The position numbers were made by a program, and so were the translations under genes. Below, one piece after another: positions 1 through 5,452 of a DNA stretch of 6,546 nt; within the stretch, counting starts at the first letter, position 1; each line of letters starts with the position of its first letter. The notes beneath the pieces were generated by a model. The model did not search any database. It worked only from the letters and a program-made list of their open reading frames with translations, and was not told the origin of the DNA. The DNA is taken from contig JABIVN010000242.1 of the NCBI GenBank assembly GCA_018667205.1, positions 1 to 6,546 of the forward strand. The letters are read 5' to 3'. Source of the DNA: Gammaproteobacteria bacterium (lineage in GTDB: Bacteria > Pseudomonadota > Gammaproteobacteria > Pseudomonadales > Azotimanducaceae).

Positions 1-544
1 AGGTACCGTCGTATTCTGTTTCAAAGCCGCCACCCAACTGGAGTTCAAATTCATCACCAGGGTCATTCGTTGTGATTGAAATGACACCAGCCGTCGCGCT
101 TTTGCCGAAGTAGAGTGACTGAGGCCCTTTAAGTACCTCGAGTTGGCTCATATCCAGATACGAGTTGTGGATAAACCGTCCGCGGTTAACAACGACACCG
201 TCAAGGTTAAGAGCAACCGAATGGTCGAACGCAGCAGAAATAGAGCTCGACCCGATACCACGGAGTCGCAGGCTTGAACCGTTGCCGGATCCACCTTGTG
301 CAATGACCATGTTTGGTACCATTTTGGCCGCATCAACAAGGCTTGTGATGTTGTAGCGGTCAAGGTCGGCCTCTGTCAGTGCTGCAATTGTTACCGGTAC
401 ATCCTGAAGTGTTTCTGACTGCTGTCGAGCTGTGACGATAACTTCTTCCAGAACGTCACGGGATTGGGCATAAACGGAAGCACTCATAATGAGAGCAACC
501 GAAGCGCCAAGCAAACGCGTTGTGGCTATCTTAGATAATTTCAT
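1..544 (-). CDS. TonB-dependent outer-membrane receptor, N-terminal part (3' end beyond window)
   Basis: The first 181 codons of a TonB-dependent receptor are visible, reading leftward from the ATG at 544; the gene leaves the window at its 3' side. Residues 1-26 form a Sec signal peptide: basic start (MKLSKIATTR), hydrophobic core (LLGASVALIM), and probable cleavage after SASVYA. A TonB-box-like segment, EEVIVTAR, lies at residues 33-40 directly after the signal. Residues about 46-160 form the plug domain, with the typical segments DVPVTIAAL, LRLRGIG, LDGVVVNRGR, LEVLKGPQSLYFGKSATAGVI and ITTNDP. The 22-strand barrel would lie outside the window, so the substrate (siderophore, vitamin, carbohydrate or other) cannot be inferred. 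Such receptors sit in the outer membrane and import ligands using energy from TonB-ExbB-ExbD. The Shine-Dalgarno is weak (GGCAG about 10 nt upstream). The gene follows uvrA on the same strand after 155 bp and probably has its own promoter. The family call is firm; the ligand is unknown. Confidence 0.93.
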   Translation of the reverse strand, partial: MKLSKIATTRLLGASVALIMSASVYAQSRDVLEEVIVTARQQSETLQDVPVTIAALTEADLDRYNITSLVDAAKMVPNMVIAQGGSGNGSSLRLRGIGSSSISAAFDHSVALNLDGVVVNRGRFIHNSYLDMSQLEVLKGPQSLYFGKSATAGVISITTNDPGDEFELQLGGGFETEYDGT

Positions 545-611
545 TGTTGAATCTGCCTGTTGGTTTATATTTGTATTATTGTTGGCAGGCCAGTTTTTGA
601 CCTCACGTGTA

Positions 612-640
612 ACTGTAGTTCAGTACAAATGATAGGTCAA
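612..640 (-). promoter_or_regulatory. putative sigma70-type promoter for the TonB-dependent receptor
   Basis: Reading the minus strand, TTGACC (635-640) matches the -35 consensus at five of six positions. A 17-bp spacer separates it from TACAGT (612-617), which matches the -10 consensus at four of six. Transcription would start near 605, giving a leader of about 60 nt before the receptor ATG at 544. A small inverted repeat (ACTG-N5-CAGT, 612-624) overlaps the -10 region. This rests on consensus matching only. Confidence 0.4.
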
Positions 641-699
641 TAAGGTTGGGCATTGTTAGGCGTGTGCGCTACTTTTTAAGCTTATCGCTCTTGGTGGGG

Positions 700-3558
700 T
701 CAGGTCAGACTGACATGTTTCTTCAGTGGTTTTGAGCCCAGTATCGGTTTTAGGTATTTCCCGGTTTCAGAGTTGGTGTTATTCGCGATCTCTTCAGGGG
801 TTCCACTGGCAAGTATTTCCCCACCGGCAGGTCCACCATCGGGGCCCAGGTCAATGATCCAGTCGGCGGTCTTGATAACGTCAAGGTTGTGCTCAATAAC
901 GGTGACGGTGTTGCCCGCCTCGACCAGTCGGTTCAGTACCTTTAAGAGCTTTTTGACGTCGTCGAAATGTAGTCCTGTCGTTGGTTCATCCAGAATGTAA
1001 AAAGTCTTGCCGGTCGCGATCTTTGAGAGTTCCTTGGCAAGTTTGATTCTTTGTGCTTCGCCGCCGGAAAGGGTTGAAGAGGGTTGTCCCATGTGCAGGT
1101 AGTCAAGCCCTACATCCACTAGCAGTCGCAGCTTGTTAACGATTCGTGGATGTTCAGAAAAGTGCCCGACAGCTTCAGCCACGGTGAGTTCCAGAATGTC
1201 AGCGATTGATTTTCCCTTATATTTTACCTCAAGGGTCGCGTCATTGAATCGCCTCCCGGCACACTCGTCACACTTAACGTAAACGTCAGAGAGGAAGTGC
1301 ATCTCGATTTTTCGGACACCGTCCCCCTGACAGTCTTCGCATCGGCCCCCTTTAACGTTAAAAGAAAACCTGCCCGGCTTATATCCTCGCATTCTGGATC
1401 CAGGTAGCTGGGAGAAAAAGGTGCGAATCTCGTCAAAGACTTTGATGTAGGTGACGGGGTTGCTGCGAGGTGTCCTGCCGATCGGTTTCTGGTCTATCGC
1501 AACGACTTTGTCTAGTTGTTCAAGTCCAATAATGCGTAAGTGTTCCCCAACTTTTTGTGTGGATTGATGAAATTGTCTTGCTAGGGCCGGATGCAGGATG
1601 TCATTGACAAGGGTTGATTTTCCCGCGCCAGAGACCCCCGTAACCGCTGTCATGACACCTAATGGAAAGTCCACATCGATGGACTTCAGGTTATTCGCAG
1701 ACGCACCTAGTACAGAAATGTGGCCGATGGGGATTCGTCTTTCATCAGCGATTTCAATCCGACTGCGCTTTGACAGGTAGTTGCCAGTGATGGACTGTTT
1801 GTTTTTTTCAAGGCTCTTTGGCGTTCCAGCGTGTACGATTTGACCACCGAGGGCGCCAGCGGCAGGGCCGAAGTCGATAACGAAGTCAGCCGCGCGGATA
1901 GTATCTTCGTCGTGTTCGACCACAATAACGGTGTTGCCTATATCCCTCATTCGGCAGAGGGTCGCCAACAATTTTTCATTGTCCCGTTGGTGTAAGCCAA
2001 TACTGGGCTCGTCCAGTATGTAAATAACGCCGCTGAGCTCAGAGCCCACTTGAGAGGCTAGGCGAATACGCTGGGATTCACCGCCACTAAGGGAAGGGCC
2101 CAGCCGGTCCAGAGAAAGGTAAGAGAGTCCGACTGAATTCAAGAACCCCAAACGGTTGCAGATCTCTTTTAGCACTTCCGCGGCGATTTCTGCGGCTGCG
2201 CCTGGCAGTTTCAGTTGGTGAAAAAAATTGTAAGTTCTGTCTATCGTCCATGAGGAAACCTCCACGATGGTTGCGTCGCCGACACGAACCGCGGCGCTTT
2301 CCGCGCGCAGTCTGACCCCCGCACAGGTATGGCAGGGAGTGTTGGCGAGATATTGGGAGTACCAGCGTTTCATCCCTTCCGACTGGGTGTTCCTAAATCG
2401 TCTCATCAACCGATTCAGCAAGCCCTCGTATCGCGACGTGCTAGTGCCGTGGCTGCCCCAATCGACCTTATACCGCTTCTCGCCGGTACCAAAGAGAATG
2501 GTTTTCTGTTGTTTTTTTGTGAGTTTTCGCCAGGGCTTGTCCAAAGGGACCTTCAGGTATTTGAACATTTGCCGATGGAAGACAGCGCCCATAGACTTTT
2601 TATCCTTATCGATCATGCCGATGGGTTTCAGCGCGCCTTGTCTTAATGTTAGGTCTCTATCGGGAATGACAAGGTCCGGATCAAAGGCCACTTGTGTTCC
2701 AAGGCCATTACAGTCATGGCACATACCTTGGGGACTGTTAAATGAAAACGACTGCGGCATCAGTGCAGGAAATGAAATACCGCAATGGCCGCAGGAAAAT
2801 GACTCAGAGAATAACTGATCTTTTGAGCCTTCTATCGCGGCGATCAAACTGCCTGCGCCGTACTGAAGCGCAGATTCGACACTTTCGGTCAATCGTTCTT
2901 CCACATCTGGCTTGATGACGATTCTGTCCACCACAGCTTCGACCGTGTGCTTCTTGCGCTTGTCGAGCGCTTCGATTTCATCGCTTCTTACCCACTCTCC
3001 ATTGACCCTTAGTCTCACGAAACCCTGCAGGCGCGCATCTTCGATCATTTCGCGATGTTCTCCCTTGCGGTTAACAAGCAAAGGCACTAATAAATAAATT
3101 CGGGAACCTTTCTTTTTCAGCAGCTCCTGAACGATCCTTTGAGCGGTCTGTCCCTGCACCGGCTTGTCGCATCTATGGCAATGTTGGCGCCCCACCCGAG
3201 CATAGAGCACCCGCAGGTAGTCAGAGATTTCGGTAATAGTGCCGACTGTGGATCTCGGGTTTCGAGAGGTGGTTTTTTGTTCGATAGAGATGGTGGGCGA
3301 CAAGCCTCTGATGGTGTCATATTTCGGTTTTTCCATCTGGCCTAGAAACTGCCGTGCGTAGGCAGACAGTGATTCCACATAACGCCTTTGACCCTCTGCA
3401 TACAGGGTGTCGAAAGCCAGGGAAGACTTGCCGGAACCGGAGACGCCCGTTAGCACAACTAGTTTTCGCTTCGGGATTTTGACCTCAACAGACTTTAGGT
3501 TGTGTTCCCGGGCACCCCGGATAAGGATGTGATCAAGTTCTTCGGAAGCAGTTTTCAT
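700..3558 (-). CDS. uvrA: UvrABC excision nuclease subunit A (UvrA)
   Basis: A complete 952-residue UvrA, close to the 940 residues of the E. coli protein. UvrA is the cytoplasmic ATPase dimer that finds bulky DNA lesions and loads UvrB in nucleotide excision repair. The protein has two ABC ATPase halves. The N-terminal half carries Walker A GVSGSGKSS (38-46), zinc-module cysteines C256, C259, C280 and C283, signature LSGGESQ (490-496), and Walker B with D-loop ILDEPSIGLHQRD (514-526). The C-terminal half carries Walker A GVSGAGKST (641-649), zinc-finger cysteines C740, C743, C763 and C766, signature LSGGEAQ (830-836), and Walker B YILDEPTTGLH (854-864). The expected residues are present and the frame is intact, so it should be active. 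Extra cysteine pairs lie at 127/130 and 409/412. The ATG at 3558 is chosen because the usual start (LDHILIRGAREHNLK) follows directly; AGGG lies only 4 nt upstream. I see no canonical LexA box upstream. Parts of the sequence look unlike gammaproteobacterial UvrA (see findings). Confidence 0.98.
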   Translation of the reverse strand: MKTASEELDHILIRGAREHNLKSVEVKIPKRKLVVLTGVSGSGKSSLAFDTLYAEGQRRYVESLSAYARQFLGQMEKPKYDTIRGLSPTISIEQKTTSRNPRSTVGTITEISDYLRVLYARVGRQHCHRCDKPVQGQTAQRIVQELLKKKGSRIYLLVPLLVNRKGEHREMIEDARLQGFVRLRVNGEWVRSDEIEALDKRKKHTVEAVVDRIVIKPDVEERLTESVESALQYGAGSLIAAIEGSKDQLFSESFSCGHCGISFPALMPQSFSFNSPQGMCHDCNGLGTQVAFDPDLVIPDRDLTLRQGALKPIGMIDKDKKSMGAVFHRQMFKYLKVPLDKPWRKLTKKQQKTILFGTGEKRYKVDWGSHGTSTSRYEGLLNRLMRRFRNTQSEGMKRWYSQYLANTPCHTCAGVRLRAESAAVRVGDATIVEVSSWTIDRTYNFFHQLKLPGAAAEIAAEVLKEICNRLGFLNSVGLSYLSLDRLGPSLSGGESQRIRLASQVGSELSGVIYILDEPSIGLHQRDNEKLLATLCRMRDIGNTVIVVEHDEDTIRAADFVIDFGPAAGALGGQIVHAGTPKSLEKNKQSITGNYLSKRSRIEIADERRIPIGHISVLGASANNLKSIDVDFPLGVMTAVTGVSGAGKSTLVNDILHPALARQFHQSTQKVGEHLRIIGLEQLDKVVAIDQKPIGRTPRSNPVTYIKVFDEIRTFFSQLPGSRMRGYKPGRFSFNVKGGRCEDCQGDGVRKIEMHFLSDVYVKCDECAGRRFNDATLEVKYKGKSIADILELTVAEAVGHFSEHPRIVNKLRLLVDVGLDYLHMGQPSSTLSGGEAQRIKLAKELSKIATGKTFYILDEPTTGLHFDDVKKLLKVLNRLVEAGNTVTVIEHNLDVIKTADWIIDLGPDGGPAGGEILASGTPEEIANNTNSETGKYLKPILGSKPLKKHVSLT

Positions 3559-4022
3559 AGGGCCCTTATTGTGGAAGCGAATATGGAAGTGAATCTTTGG
3601 TTAAGGTTTTTTCTCAGGTGTCTGCGCTGAAGCCGAACCCGCAATTTACGCAATACAGCGAATGGGTGAGGTTCCTGGTGCGAAGTCACCTTGTCTGCAT
3701 CGGGAGATATTCTTAATCAATGTTCTCCTTAGTTGTTTTCGGAATCGTCGGAATTAGTGTTTTTTTGTCAGTCTAGCGTTTTTTTGGGTCGGATTCACAA
3801 GGTCAAGGACGGACGGGAGTATAGCGAAGTGCGCTTAAAATAGGCGTCCAATGTTAATTGGTAAGAAGATTGTGCCCTCAACGTCAATGGCGAAGTTACA
3901 GAGCGAGAAGGGCTATCGCTCGAGAGGGGTTGGAGCAACGAGGGTGATTAGATCCGTGTAGGAATAGCCAACTAGCGCCGGGGCCTCTATCATTGGGGTT
4001 CGTTGAACGTTGTAGAAGCCAT
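3559..4022. other. divergent intergenic region between uvrA and the COG1058 gene
   Basis: This 464-bp stretch must hold the promoters of both flanking genes, but I find no -35/-10 pair that I trust on either strand. What can be seen: two T7 tracts (3760-3766 and 3779-3785), a direct repeat TCGGAAT-CG-TCGGAAT (3739-3754), an operator-like inverted repeat CCAAT-GTTA-ATTGG (3848-3861), a hairpin GAGCGA-N9-TCGCTC (3901-3921), and a -10-like TAAAAT (3836-3841, plus strand) without a good -35. Another -10-like box, TATACT, lies on the minus strand (3818-3823) without a partner at the right distance. A CTGT half-site occurs on the minus strand, but the paired ACAG of a LexA box is missing. Only very short open frames exist here, and no tRNA or recognisable riboswitch is visible. 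Confidence 0.6.
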
Positions 4023-4769
4023 ATGTCCAAAACAGTCACCGGTTGCCTGATTATTATCGGCAACGAGATTCTCTCTGGTCGAACCCAGGATACTAACCTG
4101 CAGCATTTAGCTACCGCGTTGAACGAAGTCGGTGTGCGACTGGTTCACGCCCGGGTTATTCCGGATGTAGAGGAAACGATTATCAGTACAGTCAATGAAT
4201 GTCGTCAGTCCTTTGATCATGTGTTTACTACGGGCGGTATTGGGCCAACTCACGATGATATTACCGCCGACTGTATAGCAAAGGCATTCGGTGTTGAGCT
4301 CTACATGCATCCAGAGATTGTCCAGATCCTTAAGCGACGCGAAGCGCCGCCCGAGGTGATGGAATCGCGCCTGCGGATGGCGCGTGTTCCAGAAGGCTCG
4401 GTGCTTATCGAAAATCCGACCTCAGGACCCCACGGTTTCCAAATCGAGAATGTGTATGTCATGGCAGGTGTCCCAATGGTGATGCAGGCGATGGTGAGTA
4501 CGTTGACCAAAGAACGATTGAATGGCGGTGATCCGGTTCGATCGAGATCCATTGGCGCCTACCTGAGCGAAGGTCAGGTGGCCGTTCAATTGGGACAGAT
4601 TCAGGATCTTCATTCTAACGTCGACCTAGGCAGTTACCCGTTTTATCGGCAGGAAGGCTATGGTACGAACCTGGTCATGCGGGGGACCGATGAGGCTGAA
4701 CTCGATGTCATGCTCGAGGAAGTCAAAGCCATGATAGTCGGTTTTGGTGCCGAGCCCTTCGAGGACTAA
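4023..4769 (+). CDS. stand-alone CinA-N/MoaB-like molybdopterin-binding-domain protein (COG1058)
   Basis: A 248-residue protein consisting of one MoCF/molybdopterin-binding-like domain, the fold shared by MoaB, MogA, MoeA and the N-terminus of CinA. Near the start, TGCLIIIGNEILSGRTQDTN matches the family's opening strand and GNEIL-G---D-N motif. Next come RVIPDVEETI and the hallmark FTTGGIGPTHDDIT, which forms the ligand-binding loop. Later family features are the ENPTSGPHGFQIEN segment and YVMAGVPMVM. The C-terminal CinA deamidase domain (nicotinamide-nucleotide amidohydrolase, COG1546) is absent, so this should not be named cinA. Stand-alone members about 250 residues long are common in Proteobacteria; their substrate is uncertain and a true molybdenum-cofactor role is unproven. 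The ATG at 4023 fits the family start; an in-frame TTG at 3993 would add ten residues without homology appeal. The Shine-Dalgarno is weak (AGAAG, about 5 nt upstream). Transcription diverges from uvrA, and the gene is followed by a terminator-like inverted repeat. Confidence 0.9.
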   Translation: MSKTVTGCLIIIGNEILSGRTQDTNLQHLATALNEVGVRLVHARVIPDVEETIISTVNECRQSFDHVFTTGGIGPTHDDITADCIAKAFGVELYMHPEIVQILKRREAPPEVMESRLRMARVPEGSVLIENPTSGPHGFQIENVYVMAGVPMVMQAMVSTLTKERLNGGDPVRSRSIGAYLSEGQVAVQLGQIQDLHSNVDLGSYPFYRQEGYGTNLVMRGTDEAELDVMLEEVKAMIVGFGAEPFED

Positions 4770-4838
4770 ACGCTGATGTTTAAAGGCTGATGCTTAAAGC
4801 TCTTGCCCTACGGGCAGCCAAAAGATCAGCGTTTGTTT
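4768..4838 (+). terminator. probable terminator: 10-bp inverted repeat enclosing a second hairpin
   Basis: AAACGCTGAT (4768-4777) and ATCAGCGTTT (4825-4834) are perfect inverted repeats. The left arm overlaps the last two bases of the COG1058 stop codon. The right arm runs into a T-rich tail (TTTGTTTT, 4832-4839 region). Inside the loop is a short hairpin TGCCC-TAC-GGGCA (4804-4816). The 47-nt interval between the outer arms is long for an intrinsic terminator, so efficiency is uncertain; the nested hairpin could bring the arms together. It could also act as a 3'-end RNA-stabilising structure. Confidence 0.5.
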
Positions 4839-5084
4839 TCAGGTAAGTCTTCGCTTGTCTCGCGCTGTTGCGAGAGCCGTGCAGCGCATGGCGAACAGAC
4901 TCGTCGTTTAGTGAACCGTCCAAGCGGGTAGCCCAGGGTCAAAGTAGGTTTCCCATTTTATTGCAGTATCTGCCGTAGGTGTTCAAGATGAAAAACCCCT
5001 GTGGAAACTGCCTGGAATGGCGTTTTCAATCTAATAACTGCTCTGTTAACGTCTTTCTCTATTGAACAAACTTGTGTGAAAAAA
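4770..5084. other. intergenic region between the COG1058 gene and the small GIY-YIG-like gene
   Basis: A gap of 315 bp. Its first 70 bp hold the tandem repeat and nested inverted repeat described separately. A further hairpin, TCTCGC-gctgtt-GCGAGA, lies at 4858-4875. A weak promoter-like pair, TTGCAG with CAAGAT after 17 bp, occurs around 4961-4989 but has a poor -10. I see no RNA gene and no convincing coding region. An open frame from a GTG at 5001 runs into the next gene, but its extra 28 residues lack a Shine-Dalgarno and look non-coding. Confidence 0.55.
4772..4799 (+). repeat. 14-bp tandem direct repeat, two copies
   Basis: GCTGATGTTTAAAG (4772-4785) is followed immediately by GCTGATGCTTAAAG (4786-4799), identical except for T/C at the eighth base. 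Each copy contains GCTGAT, which can pair with ATCAGC at 4825-4830, so the repeat offers two alternative left arms for the downstream hairpin. It looks like a local duplication just after the COG1058 stop codon. Confidence 0.85.
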
Positions 5085-5450
5085 ATGGGCGTTCGACTCA
5101 AAAAGCCCTGGTTGGCGCTGGCACCTGAGTTAGTAGCCAGCCTGCCGGGTCAATTAGGCGTGTTTCAACTAGCGAACGAGCATCGTGAGGTGGTCTATAT
5201 TGGGTTTGCGGGGGCACGCAGCCTGTTTGGTTTGAAGGGAGAACTGGGTCACCGTCTGGGCAAGTGGCCGTTTTTCAGGGTAGAGGTAAACATGGCCTAC
5301 CGAACACGTTACCGGGAATTGTTAATGGCGCATTTTTCGGATCATGGTTGCTATCCAACAGAAAATACAGCCGAAGAAACCGCTGGACTGGGACGATTGT
5401 CCCTAACAGCGCTGACAAAAATAGCAGTAAAGACAAAAGTAGGGAGCTAA
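5085..5450 (+). CDS. small conserved-looking protein with GIY-YIG-like motif, unknown function
   Basis: A 121-residue soluble protein with no signal peptide or membrane segment. I cannot name the family with certainty. It shows a pattern close to the GIY-YIG nuclease fold: GVF at 25-27, ten residues, then YIG at 38-40. That is the normal GIY-to-YIG spacing. R45 follows in FAGARSLFGLKGEL, and a later glutamate, E78, lies in a helix-like RTRYRELLMAH segment (73-83). In true GIY-YIG nucleases, tyrosines, an arginine and a metal-binding glutamate are catalytic; here the first Tyr is Phe, so activity is doubtful. The ATG at 5085 is preferred because the segment after it (LKKPWLALAPELVASLPGQ) reads as a plausible domain start; GTG codons at 5001 and 5076 are alternatives, and none has a good Shine-Dalgarno. 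Its stop lies 2 bp before the acyl-CoA dehydrogenase start, so the two genes are very likely co-transcribed and perhaps translationally coupled. The functional link is unknown. Confidence 0.75.
   Translation: MGVRLKKPWLALAPELVASLPGQLGVFQLANEHREVVYIGFAGARSLFGLKGELGHRLGKWPFFRVEVNMAYRTRYRELLMAHFSDHGCYPTENTAEETAGLGRLSLTALTKIAVKTKVGS
5441..5446 (+). promoter_or_regulatory. strong ribosome binding site that fixes the acyl-CoA dehydrogenase TTG start
   Basis: AGGGAG lies inside the last codons of the GIY-YIG-like gene and ends 6 nt before the TTG at 5453. This is near-ideal spacing. It supports TTG over the first in-frame ATG (5483), which would delete the conserved N-terminal LELTQEQDML segment. 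Confidence 0.75.
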
Positions 5451-5452
5451 CG

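Noticed and set aside
660..712. Terminator after uvrA (GTCAG-T-CTGAC and an AAGCTT palindrome)
   Set aside because: The arms are only 5-6 bp, one overlaps coding sequence, and no U-tract follows at the right distance.
2267..2818. A 183-codon open frame on the plus strand, antisense to uvrA
   Set aside because: It lies wholly opposite the well-supported uvrA, its product resembles no family I know, and its length follows from the codon bias of uvrA.
3601..3720. Possible riboswitch suggested by GGTG/CACC pairs and a CTGAGA string on the uvrA strand
   Set aside because: The strings occur without the conserved cores of the TPP, cobalamin or SAM classes in the right order.
3851..3961. A 36-codon basic ORF upstream of the COG1058 gene
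   Set aside because: No Shine-Dalgarno, no recognisable sequence, and it overlaps the palindrome and hairpin; chance is more likely.
3993..4022. Ten-residue upstream extension of the COG1058 protein from TTG 3993
   Set aside because: The family motif begins shortly after the ATG at 4023, and the extension has no better Shine-Dalgarno and no family-like sequence.
4858..4875. Hairpin TCTCGC-gctgtt-GCGAGA as a second terminator
   Set aside because: No T-tract follows on either strand; the stem alone is too short to support a call.
5001..5084. 28-residue extension of the GIY-YIG-like protein from GTG 5001
   Set aside because: No Shine-Dalgarno precedes the GTG, and the added residues do not look like part of the domain.
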